From Anoplopoma fimbria (Eukaryota > Chordata > Actinopteri > Perciformes > Anoplopomatidae): a DNA stretch of 64,000 nt. The stretch is from positions 6,800,102-6,864,101 of the forward strand of contig NC_072465.1 of NCBI RefSeq assembly GCF_027596085.1, read 5' to 3'. Under the pieces are notes generated by a model. It did not search any database and was not told the DNA's origin. It worked only from the letters and a program-made list of their open reading frames with translations. Numbering within the stretch: the first letter of the stretch is position 1; the number at the start of each line of letters is the position of its first letter. Of this stretch, positions 1 to 29,182 are shown one piece after another. Both the position numbers and the translations under genes were made by a program.

Positions 1-214
1 GAAGAGTTCAGTTGCAGCTGGGCCAGTGCAGGAGCTATTTACGTTGACATGCCATTCGTGGTGCTTAAAATAAACGCACATGTACACTGCCTCTTTGAAA
101 TGTCAGAGAAAACTACCTCCGGCAATCAGTGACTGAAAGCACAAACTAGCTGCCAGAGACAAACAGCTGGTGAACTGTTTAAGATATGTAAGCATGATCA
201 AAGAACTTTGTCCA
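1..214. other. Unassigned sequence before the LINE copy
   Basis: I see no splice sites, ORF or repeat that I recognise in these first bases. The LINE copy appears to begin close to position 215, so this stretch is ordinary flank or an unrecognised part of that element's 5' end. Confidence 0.4.
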
Positions 215-2350
215 TATTCTCCACCACTCCTCCAATGAATCGCCACCTTATCGTGGTGGAGGGGTTTGTGTGCCCCAGTGATCCTGAGAGCTGTGTTGTC
301 GGGGGCAATAGCTCCTGGTAGGGTCTCCCAAGGCAAAGTGGTCTCGGGGGAGGGGTCAGACTAAGAGCGATTCACAAAACCTCAATGAATCGGACGATGC
401 AAGGTAGTGGCACCTCGCCCGGAATAGGGAAACCGGGGCACCCTCCTGGAGCCAGACCTGGTAGGGGAGCTCGCCGGCGAGCGTCTGGTGGCCAGGCCTT
501 GGCACATGGGGCCCGGCCGGGCCCAGCCCGAAAAAGCTACATCGTGCCGCCACCCTGTGGGCCCACCACCCGCAGGGATAGGCATTGGGGTCGGTTGCAA
601 TGTGAGCTGGGCGGCAGGCTGGGGCGGGAACCTGGGCATGCTGACCCCCGGCATCACAGACTAGCTCTAGGGACGTGGAATGTCACCTCTCTGGCGGGGA
701 AGGAACCGGAGCTGGTGCGGGAGGTGGAACGCTACCAACTAGATATAGTTGGGCTCACCTCCACGCATAGCACCGGTTCTGGAACCAAACTCCTGGAGAG
801 GGGCTGGACTTTTTCCTTTTCCGGAGTTGCCCAGGGTGAGAGGCGCCAGGCGGGTGTGGGGATACTCACAAGCCCCCGGCTGAGCGCCGCTGTTCTGGAG
901 TTCTCCCCGGAGAACGAGAGGGTCGCCTCTCTGCGACTGGGAATCGCAGGAGGAAAGTCTCTGACTGTTGTTTGTGCCTATGCACCAAACAGCAGTTCGG
1001 AGTACGCGGCCTTCTTGGAGTCCTTGGGTGGTGTTCTGGAAAGGGCGCCGACTGGGGACTCCATAGTTCTTCTGGGAGACTTCAACGCTCACGTGGGTAA
1101 CGATGGAGAAACCTGGAGGGGTGTGATTGGGAGGAACGGCCTGCCCGATCTGAACCCGAGTGGTGCTTTGTTGTTGGACTTCTGTGCTAGTCCTGGACTG
1201 TCCATAACAAACACCATGTTTGAGCATAGGGAGGTTCATAAGTGTACTTGGTACCAGAACACCCTAGGCCAAAGGTCTATGATCGACTTTGTAGTTGTGT
1301 CATCAGACCTGCGGCCGTATGTCTTGGACACTCGGGTGAAGAGAGGAGCAGAGCTGTCAACTGATCACCACCTGGTGGTGAGTTGGATCAGGTGGCGGGG
1401 GAGGCTGCCGGACAGACCCGGTAAACCCAAACGTGTAGTGAGGGTGAACTGGGAACGTCTGGCTGAGGATCCTGTCCGCAAGGTCTTCAACTCCCACCTC
1501 CGGAATAATTTCTCGTGCATCCCGGGGGAGGCTGGGGACATGGAATCCGAGTGGGCCATGTTCAAATCCTCCATTGTGGAAGCTGCTGCTAGGAGTTGTG
1601 GTCGGAAGGCGATCGGTGCCTGTCGTGGCGGCAATCCAAGAACCCGCTGGTGGACACCAGCGGTGAAGGAGGCCGTCAAGCTGAAGAAGGAGGCCTTTTG
1701 GGCTTGGTTGGCCGAGGGGTCTCCTGAATCAGCAGGCAGGTACCGGTTGGCCAGAAGGGCTGCAGCTGCGGCGGTTGCTGAGGCAAAACCCGGGTGTGGG
1801 AGGAGTTCGGCGAGGCCATGGAGAAGGACTTTCGAATGGCCTCAAGGAAGTTCTGGCAAACCGTGAGACGACTCAGAAAGGGGAAACAGGGCTTTTCTCA
1901 GGCTGTGCTCAGCAGGGGGGGAGAACTGCAGACCCGGACCCGGATATTGTCGAACGGTGGAAAGAACACTTTGAGGAACTCCTGAACCCGACCAACATGT
2001 CCTCTGTGGAAGAGGCAGAGTCTGAAGACTCAGGGGAAGTCTCGTCCATATGCCTGGCGGAGGTCGTTGAGGTAGTTAAAAAGCTCTTCAGCGGCAAAGC
2101 GCCAGGAGTGGATGAGATTCGACCGGAGATGCTAAAGGCTCTGGACATTGTTGGGCTGTTTTGGTTGACACGTCTCTTCTCTGTCGCGTGGAAGTCGGGT
2201 ACAGTGCCTGTGGAGTGGCAGACCAGGTGGTGGTTCCCATTTTCAAAAAGGGGGACCTGAGTGTGCTCCTATTATAGGGGTATCACACTGCTCAGCCTCC
2301 CCGGGAAAGTTTACTCCAGGGTGCTGGAAAGGAGGCTCCGTCCGATTGTC
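215..2350 (+). mobile_element. Non-LTR retrotransposon (LINE), 3'-truncated copy
   Basis: The sequence from about 215 reads like the 5' end of a common teleost LINE: a GC-rich leader, then an endonuclease-reverse transcriptase ORF. Homology fades at about 2345, just after the first reverse transcriptase block (residues YRGITLL and RVLERRLRPIV). The catalytic core of the reverse transcriptase and the 3' UTR are missing. LINE copies usually lose their 5' end, so loss of the 3' end here points to a later deletion or rearrangement. The clade is uncertain; an I/Nimb-like element is my best guess. The copy lies on the same strand as the downstream kinase gene and about 100 bp before its start codon. 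Confidence 0.85.
655..2345 (+). pseudogene. Broken LINE ORF2 (AP-endonuclease and partial reverse transcriptase)
   Basis: The first long open stretch (385-1866) holds an endonuclease/exonuclease/phosphatase fold. Visible marks are the GTWNVTSL start, [11 protein letters not shown], a [10 protein letters not shown] block, [10 protein letters not shown] and a terminal STDHHLVV with the catalytic DHH. The frame then shifts near 1790-1870 and again near 1900-1990. It continues as a domain linker (ERWKEHFEELLNP, GKAPGVDEIRPEML) and stops again at 2258-2260 before the reverse transcriptase block. At least two frameshifts and a stop, plus loss of the polymerase core, make it non-functional. It may be listed as a host gene in automated annotations, but it is transposon-derived. 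Confidence 0.85.
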
Positions 2351-2464
2351 CATTTTTTTAAAAGTATCCGAACGCATTTTTTGTTTGCAGCCTTCACCCT
2401 AAGCGCTGCTGTCTTCTGGGCCCATCTACAAACTGTGCTTGGACTCTTCTTGCCCCATTAGACG

Positions 2465-7894
<5,430 letters not shown>

Positions 7895-8180
7895 TCGAAC
7901 CAGTTCTGTCTTGTTCAGAGCCCAGTGGACTAAAGCTCTCTGTTCAGGGGCAGGCTGGCACACATTACACCCCACACGGGACATCGGACAGCTGTGGGAT
8001 ATACAGCAGAAGTCTAGTGCTGGCATCATGAACTCATAGATATTCATTAGCCTGAAGAAGTTGCCTTTTCCAATTTGGGTTGCTTGATCTTTTAGTATTT
8101 TAATGACAGTCACATTTAATTCAGGTATTGCAATGACCAAAGAGAAGTTTTGTCTTACTGGAAAAAAGTTCTTGAATTTC

Positions 8181-8186
8181 AATAAA
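8181..8186 (+). terminator. Poly(A) signal of the srpk3-like gene
   Basis: AATAAA about 290 bp after the stop codon, a plausible 3' UTR length. The region 7895-8181 is therefore taken as 3' UTR. Confidence 0.5.
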
Positions 8187-8559
8187 TTGATAAAATATTG
8201 CTTTTGTTTTCTATTAGTTATTCGTCAGACAGCTAAATCAAGATCTCACCTTGAGGAATTGCCTGTTTCAGTACTGAAGAGTTAGTGGTATACCAGTCTG
8301 AGGGTATAAGTTGGATTTACTCAGACAGCACTCGGTCTCAGAAATGTTAACTTGAAGGATTACCATGACTCGCCACAAGAAAGAGTCGTACAGGTTGTAA
8401 TATTGTAAACCAAAAAACTGCAAGATGGGTAATCAAAATAGGATTGAGATACATAGAGATGGGAAGTATTCATTGAATGAAAAATGCCAAGCAGGAATAA
8501 CCGCCTTCGTTTCTTGCAATCCCAGAGCGTGTGCATGTGGGCATGTGTGTGTGTGTGTG

Positions 8560-8763
8560 CGTGTCAGCGTGGGGATTTGTTGTGCTGTGCATTCCTCACA
8601 TTAGGCAGAGCACTGAGACGGGGGAGGAAGGAAGAGAGAGAGAGAGAGGGAGGGAGGAGTCAGTGTACGCAGGCATATGTCTGCCTTTTAGAAAACTCAC
8701 AGCTCTTCCTCTAGCAGCGAGGAGAGGTGCGAAGAGGACAGGGATTGCCGCCTGCCCACACAT
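8560..8763 (+). other. comt: Putative comt 5' UTR exon
   Basis: A purine-rich stretch with a short (GA)n run near 8634-8650 ends at a strong splice donor, CACACAT followed by gtaagt at 8764. The next strong acceptor on this strand is at 9961, directly before the comt start codon. The left end is not defined by the sequence. The following 1.2 kb (8764-9961) is intron, holding a short (GT)n run at about 9861-9887 and nothing else I recognise. Confidence 0.5.
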
Positions 8764-9962
8764 GTAAGTCTGTTTTTTTTCCTGTTAGATTTTAATGAGA
8801 GACCCCTTTAAGAATGCATGAGGTGTTATTTCTGTGCCTAACAAGTGTTTGTTCCTGTGTTGCCCAAGGGAGACCATGGCTCAGTCTGCTTTTAATTCCT
8901 GTTATGGACTGAAGTGTCCATATGGACTGAGTGTGTGCACTCTTAGTATTGTTAAATAGGGGAGATTAGACTTAGTGTCAACAGGACATTGCTGGTGATG
9001 CTCCTTAGTCAAGCCATTCTCACAACAAATAATGTGTTAGGTCACCACGTTTTGGATGTTTTGATGAACCTTTATGTTCCTGTTTTCCTTCCTGTTCTTT
9101 CATTTGGAAACTTTGTATGATGTGAGTCGCATAGAGACTGAATTTGTTAGATTGGATGCACAGCATGTACATTGGAAGAGTGCGAGTGACTCCCTGCATA
9201 ATGATAATAGATAAAAAGTGTGTTTATCATCACAATAATTCTGCTTTTCTCAATCTCTTGGTTGTGTGCATGTTAGGAGGAAGGCAAAGTAAAGGTTAAA
9301 GTCCTGGTGCGCTGCCTTTTTGCGACACAGCTCTTAACCCCCAGCCAGTTGCCATGCAACTCAAACTCCAAATCAAAAGGAATTACCTCAACCACTACTG
9401 GTCTCTCACAGTTTCATTATTAGAGCAAGGTAAAGCCGTTTCCAGCCATGGTCTTCACTGCTTTCCCACAGAAGGAGCCCTAGTTTAGGATTCTGGCTGT
9501 GCTTCTCTCCTCCTTTGTTATGCTCTGTTCTTCCCAATTCATCTGTGCTCGAGATATCTGAACACACTGATTGGTTCTGTCAGTGGGAAGAGATGCACTC
9601 AAAGGACTGTGTTGTGCGTACACCAAGTGTGTATTGCAGTTGATATTAAATGATATCCTACAGTGATATCAGCACATTGAGATGCGAGTGGGTGTGCAGC
9701 TTGGACCTGACAGCAGCAGCTGATAATGAAAACAGGAGCAGGAACAGTATTGTACCCTGCATAGTAAACACCCATCTCATTAGCCCTACACAAAGGGAGA
9801 GGTAGAGTGTGGGGACATATGAGGGCTCTCATTTATCTCATGCAGATGTGTTGTTATTGGGGTGTGTGTGTGTGTGTGTGTGTGTGTATGGTTAATTTAT
9901 CACAGCCTCTTTCCATAATGCAGCACCATATATATAACCCTGATATCTGTCTCGGTTGCAGG

Positions 9963-12900
9963 ATGTGGCTGACTCTTCTCTACAGCTGCAGCGGTGGAGC
10001 AGCTCTTCTGTATGCTCTGTACAGATGGGTGATCCCCGCCGCTGTGCAGTACCATGGAGGATTGGCGCTGGTCTGGCATGATGTCATCGTGGAGAGGATG
10101 CTGGACACAGTGACCCAGTCCACACGTCCTCAGGTGTGCCTTTGATACACAGCATTCACCTCTTAGAGCAGCTGTAACCCACTAATGACCAGATTAGTGT
10201 GACGCAGAAAAGTCAGGTGCAGGTCAGGAGGAGATTGACCTGACCTGAAACAATAGATGTGTTACTAATACCATTCATAAGAGCTGCATTCTGCTGCTCT
10301 ACTATTGTGCATGCTGGTTCACTGGGACACTGTAGCAGGCAGCCATCGGTAACGATATAAGTGACACCTGTGCTTTTCAAAAGCCTCTTACATAATGATG
10401 GGCAACAAATCCTCGTTACTCATTAACACTGGCTGCTGAGGTAAATGGTCAAAACCAGCAGTTAATTTAGCATTTTATATCTTTCTGTTAACAACACAGA
10501 GAATTATGGATTTAAAATTGAAATACCATAAATCCATCCATTATCTCTGTGTATCGCATGTATTCCATTTATACTTTTATACTATATTTCAAATTGTTTT
10601 GGTTTTTTTCTATTCTTTATGTATATTTCTTGACTTTTGCAGCACTTAAGCACTTATATTATGTTCTCATACTCTGCTTATTATAAACGCCAAACACCAA
10701 AGCAAATTCCTTTTATGTGAACATCTAATTAGCAATAACTTGAATCTGATTCTGATACAATACATTATATAAAGGAGAGCAAGATAACAAATTCCTTGTT
10801 TTGATTAACTACATGACTATAAAGCCTTTCTTATAGTTACATCAGAGCCAGCATGGGACACCTGGCCGTACACACAATAGACATGAATGCATCAGTACAA
10901 GTGTGTGAATCCACACTTGTTTTTAATGTTTCCTGAGAAGAGCTCCTTTGTGCTAATTAATGAGGGCTGATGCTTCATCTGTCCCTAATGAAAGCAAACA
11001 CACTTAAAAAAGAATTCTTCATGCCTTGTTATCTTTGGAGTACAACGTGTTCACAATGTGGCTTAGTAGATGAACAGATGACAGCAGAAAATGTACAAAC
11101 CTTAACTTTACATATTGTAGCATGCTCACATTTTCTACGAAAACTAATTCCCATGAAATAGTTTTCTGTTTTTGGATTTCTAGATGACAGTGAGGATGTA
11201 GCTCACACGTTGTTGGTTGGAATCCCTGGAATAATGGGCAAAGCTTTTTTTAAAACACTTGGGCTTATCGTTAAAGGCACTGCAAACCTTAAAGTTGTTT
11301 TACCTGTAAAACAACTTTGAGCAGGTGCTGCCTACACAGTACAGATTACTGAGGAAACAAGAGACGGCTGTGCAAGTGGGCAGCAGGTCCCTGTGGTGAT
11401 CAGCTGATGGCAGACAGGAGTGCAGGAAGATAATCTAGTAAGACAAATACATATATACTATAAACATGCTGCCCTCTTGAAATCTTGATGATCACTACAA
11501 ATCACTAAGTCAACAAAGCTGACTTGCAGCAGCCTTTTTCTAACAAAAAACATATTTCATCATTCTCGCTTCCTGTATTTTTTGATGCCTGCTATTTAAC
11601 TTGCATTCCCAAAAAATACACAATTTTTACTTTATTCCATATTGAAACAAACAGTGACACAGATTCATTAAGTGATTCCTCTGTACCTTTATGGACAAGA
11701 AAAAGACAATGATCATGTAAAAAAAGGAGGGTAATGCATTTCAACACTAAAAATGTAATGAAATAAAAAAAAGACAACGGGATGGAGCATCGGAGTTGCA
11801 AAGGGTGAAACTATATGCTTTACATACAGTATTATTGCTCCTTAATGCTATTCTGTTGAATCTTCTGGGCAACATCCCAAATAAAAGAATCAGAATCAGC
11901 TTTATTGGCTCCGGTTACTTGTGCTTACTAATACACAGAAACAGACAAATAAACAAAAAATCAAGGAGGTCCAAGAAGAAAAAAGGATAAACATTAACTA
12001 TTTTGTACACAGAAATATAAAAATGCAAAAGTGTATATATATAAACATAAAAACACAAAAAACGACGACAATGAAGTGTAGAAAAAAGTGCAAATATGCA
12101 GAGTGCAATGCTGCTTGAATAAATATGTCAACAATTTGAATTTAAAGTTACCGGGTTATTGCACATGGATTTGTACCATACAGAGGATATTTGAAGTAAA
12201 AGAGGATGGACACCAACAAATGGGATCTTTCTCTTAAACCCAGAAGTTCTATATGAGCTTATTGATGATCTTAAAGCTATAATGGGTGAATAATTAATGA
12301 CAGATTGTTAGTAACACTAAAAAGACAGTGACAATAAAAATGCATTTGTTCTCCCTTTAGCGGCTCCTGGCTGCAGTAAAGAAGAACGCCACTAGAGGGG
12401 ACCCTCGCAGCGTGGTCCAGGCCATCGATCACTTCTGCAGAAACCATGAGTGGGCCATGAATGTGGGGGATGAGAAAGGTACTGATTTCTCATTATATTA
12501 TATTATATGTGTATGTTCATGTAGAATCATTACCTTACATGAGTCTGTGAGCTGTGTGTGTTTATATCTTTTTTTGTTTTAATTGCCACAGGCTGCATTC
12601 TTGACTCAGTGGTGTCTGAGGTAAACCCAGCCATGGTGCTGGAGCTGGGAACCTACTGTGGCTACTCCGCGGTGAGGATCGCCAGCCTTCTTCCACCTCA
12701 CGCCAAGCTCATAACTCTTGAATTCAACCCAGACTTCGCCTTAATTGCTCGTCAAGTCATTGCCTGGGCAGGATTAGAGGACAAGGTAAAGCCAGGTGTC
12801 TCCACACAAGCTGAAAAACAATCATTTACAAAGTGTGCACAGGTCAGGAGATAATATGTTTTTCTCTCTCTAGGTCCAGTTAGTTGTAGGGGCCTCTGGT

Positions 12901-13269
12901 GACTTGATCCCCAGAATGAAGGAAGACTTTGGGGTGAAAACATTTGATTTGGTTTTCCTGGATCACTGGAAGGACCGTTACCTTCCTGACACAAAACTGA
13001 TGGAGGCAAGTGTATTAAGCTCATTTTATATTGATCAAACTCTTTTCTTTTCTGCAGTGGTGCATGATGCTCTTTGCTTTGTTCACCAGGAGTGTGGCCT
13101 CCTCAGGAAAGGCAGCGTCCTGCTGGCAGACAATGTCGTCTGCCCCGGAACTCCTGACTACCTGGAATTTGTCCGGAGCAGCCCGCGATACGAGAGCCAG
13201 TACTTCAAATCTCACCTGGAGTACACCAAAGTGGAGGACGGCTTGGAGAAGTCACTCTTCTTAGGGTAG
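9963..13269 (+). CDS. comt: Catechol O-methyltransferase, membrane form
   Basis: Transfers methyl from S-adenosylmethionine to catechols such as dopamine; Mg-dependent. Coding exons are 9963-10133, 12361-12478, 12592-12785, 12874-13005 and 13090-13269, giving 264 residues (human membrane form 271). Residues 1-30 form a short hydrophobic anchor. The SAM site [13 protein letters not shown] lies around residues 113-125. By alignment with human membrane COMT, the metal and catalytic residues are present: D191, K194 (in [11 protein letters not shown]), D219, N220 (LADNV) and E249. [11 protein letters not shown] is also typical. Transmembrane O-methyltransferase (TOMT) was considered, but the HWKDRYLPD and [12 protein letters not shown] blocks fit COMT. 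The last intron (13006-13089) starts with GC, not GT, and is 84 nt with no stop in frame. Confidence 0.93.
10540..10762 (+). repeat. Dispersed repeat with LINE-like 3' tail
   Basis: The end reads caccaaagcaaattcctttt ... gaatctgattctgata, matching the tail seen in many teleost interspersed repeats (spacing and wording degenerate here). It sits in comt intron 1. A tail of the same family appears in reverse at 11885-12140. Confidence 0.55.
11885..12140 (-). repeat. Dispersed repeat with LINE-like 3' tail, reverse
   Basis: Begins with agaatcagaatcagctttat on the plus strand, the reverse complement of the 'ctgattctgattct' tail, followed by A-rich decayed sequence. It sits in comt intron 1, opposite in direction to 10540-10762. 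Confidence 0.55.
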
Positions 13270-13586
13270 TTTTGTGTCATGTTTGACACAGGTACTAGCA
13301 GACCTCTGACCTCTGTTGTCTTGGGTTCTCTGAGCAGACTTAAAATCAAATGTTAAATCTGTTTTTCTAACCGGTCACAGAGTTTAGAAACCTTGAAATG
13401 AAAAGTAACGTAAAGGATTTTGTGTTATGTGCTATGTTTTTTGTAACGCCACATGATGTAAGTCTCTATACTTGATGCCTTATTAGTACAGCAGGAGGCA
13501 GTATTGCTACAATGTTCATGCATCTAATTGACAGAAGCAAACTGATCTGGGGGGATGCTTTTCCCAGAGCTTCAACTCAAATCAAT

Positions 13587-13592
13587 AATAAA
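13587..13592 (+). terminator. comt: Poly(A) signal of comt
   Basis: AATAAA about 320 bp after the comt stop codon. It lies just before the long TG repeat. Confidence 0.45.
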
Positions 13593-13684
13593 TCTAATCC
13601 AGCTGCTTTCTGTGGTGCTGAAACCTATTTTCTGCTCTGATATTCTTTACCATTGTGCCAGTGTTGACAGGTGTGTTAGGAGAG

Positions 13685-14055
<371 letters not shown>

Positions 14056-14079
14056 AGTGCCTGGACAGAGATGCACACA

Positions 14080-14449
14080 GAGGAAAAAGAACGAGAGAGA
14101 GAGCTTTTAAGGGATTTGGCAGTGATTTGTAGAATCTCACTGCTGTAATGTTGCTCTTTTCCTCCACTTTTCTCTGATTCTGCCATGATACTGCACCCTG
14201 AAGCCTCAGAAGTCAGTGTTTTCGTTTAGTCTTTTATCAACCACAACTACTTGTTTTTTTTCGACCATCGTTTTTAGTGTGTTCTGCTTATTTTTGAGAG
14301 TGCGCGGCGGTCTGAGATGATAGAGGATTTACCTTTGGTGAGGAGAGGAGAGCCTTGCCTCTAGATATTTAATCCCATTTGGATGGAGGCCTGTTTGGAA
14401 GAGCTCATGTGATGGATAAAATCCAGACTGGTCAATGAAGAATGGGCAG
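14080..14449 (+). other. grm6: Putative grm6 5' UTR exon
   Basis: Sequence ends GGGCAG followed by gtaaga, a strong donor. The next matching acceptor is ccctcag at 15484, upstream of the grm6 start codon, so the leader would be 14080 or earlier to 14449 joined to 15485-15540. The leader carries several upstream ATGs. The start is not defined. The intron 14450-15484 is AT-rich with nothing recognisable. Confidence 0.5.
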
Positions 14450-15540
14450 GTAAGAAGTGCCTTGACATGAAGAAATGACTCTACTTGCAGGTTGCCTTTA
14501 ATGGTATTTTCAAAAGGGAAATATTATCTGTAGCAGTTGTGTTTATGCAGATTTACATTATGCTCTTATTTTGAGAATCTTCTAATTTCCATAATTTAAT
14601 TTAAATAGCATGCAACCAGATATAAAGTGTTTATTTAGTATAACATATATGGATTTAACACTAAAATATAGTTAGCCCATAATAAATATTTCTATTGTTT
14701 AAAGCCTTGCAACATTAAATATATTTCAACTTTTTATTTATCCCAGCTGTTTACTGCAGGTTGTGTCAATGATCATCCTGCAGATAAAATGAACCTGCTC
14801 TAACTTTTGGAGCATGAAATGCTGCAACGGTCCAGTTGATGTTTTCTGTTTTGCAAAATTTATAGTGTTTTCCATCCTCGGCTCTCAGCTCTCTGTGATA
14901 AAAGCCATTCACTCTGTGTCATCCTACATGCGCTCTCAAATCTTGTCCTCAGCTACAGCTACAGGGTGTATACATGTAAAGCTTATGTTTTGTCTTTTTC
15001 TCAGTTTGGATTGAATACACCAAAACGGATTACAGCAGAAAATTTGACAAAAAATGTCAGCTTTTTTTATTATACAAATATTTTAATGGGCTCTGTGTTT
15101 AAACATTAGTTGTTGTTTTTTTACCTGGTACAGATCCTTTTAGCATTTACATGCAATGTTAAAAAAAATAAAAATAAATTAAAAAAATAAATAAAATAAA
15201 TAAATATATATATAACACTAACTTTATTCAAGATTTAAAGTGACAAAATGACATGTTTTTTTAAAAAAATCATTAAAAATTGCTTGTTTTATTTATATAT
15301 TTCACAGTCACATACAGTAGCCTTGCTGATGTGAGAGACCAAATATATATAGGAAACAGACCCAAGAAGGTTCACAAGAATAGTATTTGACAGTTTGCAG
15401 CCTTCTTCCTCTCAGAAAGAAGAATGACTCCTACATAGAGCCATTACGATGAGTTGCTAATTAGACCTGTCTGACTGCCCTCAGGTGTCAAAGGTAGAGG
15501 GAGTGGCCTGGTGCTGTCAGTACCTCTGCTGGTCATCATC

Positions 15541-27340
<11,800 letters not shown>

Positions 27341-28665
27341 AACCAACGGAACCGGATCCATGATTTTCCTCATCTAAAGTCACAAGCCCACACTGAGATG
27401 GCTGATGGAAAATCAGCATTTAGATTAGTTTTGGCTTGATTGTTCCCACACACCCCCAATCTTTACTATGGACTGAAAGACCAGCAAAGCCGTTCTTGGA
27501 TGTTGTTTCTTTTCACACTTATTTAAATAACTGAGATATACTAAACCAGGAATGGGGCAGGAAAGGAAAACAGAAATGCCCACCCTTATAATGGACATCT
27601 TTTTAGCACATTTAAACGAAAACTAGAAGGACCTTTACATTTCCACATATACACCTCAACTTGACAAGGTGTTAGTTTGAACTTTCCCTGAGAAATCCTG
27701 TTTAGGAAAAAAAAGAAAAAAGAAGTTATGTTTAAATGGCGACCTTTGCCCTACAGGAAGATGTACATTAATGTGGAATCCCTTGGGGATAATTGAGGGT
27801 TGTTTACTGGCTCTAAAAGCACTGCATGGATTGTGTTTTTATGTGTACATGAATGTTTTAAATTGAAATATTGTTTGTATGGGTTGTCGTGACTTTCTGC
27901 TGATTGCACTGGAAGGAACCACCTTTTAAAATGCACCATGTCCTGTTACTATTTCTGATAGAGCCCCGTTGGGAGGTATAATTTATCACTTTACTATAAT
28001 CACTCCCAGCAGTCAATGTCCAATCACTAATGCAACAAAGTGTTTTATTTATATTAGTGTTATGTATGCAATTATTGAGGTAAGCGCAGTTTTTTTCAAG
28101 TTGGAAATTGTAAATCCATGAGTGCATACAGGATACGAGTGATTATGAGCAGGATACTTATGTTCTACATGGTACTTTTACTTGTCCAAAGTGGTAAACA
28201 TTTGGCATTTCCCCATATTGTTTGTCAAAATATCAAGCAATCTCGTTCATGCATGGGAACCTTGTGAGAAAACTTCCTGTCATCAGTTACATTTTTATTT
28301 TGTGCCACTTAAGGTCCTCTGTCACTACAAGTTGTCATTTCTTCTAACATAATTAATTCCTTTATTCGCCAGGATATGATTTGCAGTGTACTTTTTGTTA
28401 CTTGATCTCAGTGTACGACTCAGGTTTTACTGAAGGTTTTTTTAAATAGCGTTTTCCTCGAACATTTCCTTCTGTACTGGCGCAGCCTTCTTAATACAAA
28501 TGGATTCAGCAGTGCAGGGATGAGATTAATGTCGGCATGCGGGAAAACACAATTTGTACTGCCCTCTGCAGGAGAGCACACCTCAGTGAAATGTTTGTGG
28601 ATAAAAGCACAGTCAAGAGGGAATTATTTGTAGACCCCACACAATCCTTAATAAAAAAAACATTG

Positions 28666-28671
28666 TTTATT
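28666..28671 (-). terminator. traip: Candidate poly(A) signal of traip
   Basis: TTTATT on the plus strand, AATAAA on the minus strand, is the first such signal after the traip stop (about 510 bp). If used, the traip 3' UTR would reach past the grm6 signal at 28773, so the two 3' ends would overlap. Confidence 0.35.
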
Positions 28672-28772
28672 ATTTGAGTTGGTTTACATCTGGAAAGACC
28701 AGTAAAACTAAAAAATACCTCAAGTATATCCACATGTTGGTGTTTGATGGATTTTAAATAAGTGTGAAAAAC

Positions 28773-28778
28773 AATAAA
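28773..28778 (+). terminator. grm6: Candidate distal poly(A) signal of grm6
   Basis: AATAAA about 1.4 kb after the grm6 stop. The stretch 27341-28770 would be 3' UTR; it has no other gene. A nearby aataaaaaaa at about 28650 is an alternative. Confidence 0.4.
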
Positions 28779-29182
28779 TATTTTTCAAGAGTATAGAGAA
28801 CAGATGCATAAGTAATTATCAATGACATAATACAGACACATTAGAATGCTCCGTAAACAAAACAGTTCGTCTCACACACATACAGACACAACAAGAAAAA
28901 GCTCTGACGCAGAGATGGTCAAGACACAGTCTCCACATTCAAGTCAACACACACACAAAAAAAAAGGTACAGCAGGTTTTTCGAGCTCAGAATGTTGTCA
29001 TGTGGGAGGTCAGTTACTGCGTTTAAATGTAGTTCGATCAGAGAGTCCCGTTTGGTGCCGAGGGGCAGAACCGCTACCAGGCTGGTTCTATGCACCAGAG
29101 CAGCACAAACATGCTTCATCACACAGCAGCTGCAGCATCCTGACCTTAAGACTCCACATCCGGGGGAAGGAGAGGTCGTCCC

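Noticed and set aside
385..1866. 493-codon open reading frame as a host gene
   Set aside because: It encodes a LINE-type AP endonuclease, is followed by frameshifts and a stop, and lies in a recognisable retrotransposon copy.
13058..13264. Alternative comt exon starting at the strong acceptor ending 13057
   Set aside because: It reads a different frame and loses [12 protein letters not shown] and the catalytic Asp-Asn and Glu residues.
15511..15540. Upstream grm6 start at 15511
   Set aside because: The codon is GTG; the ATG at 15541 gives a normal signal peptide.
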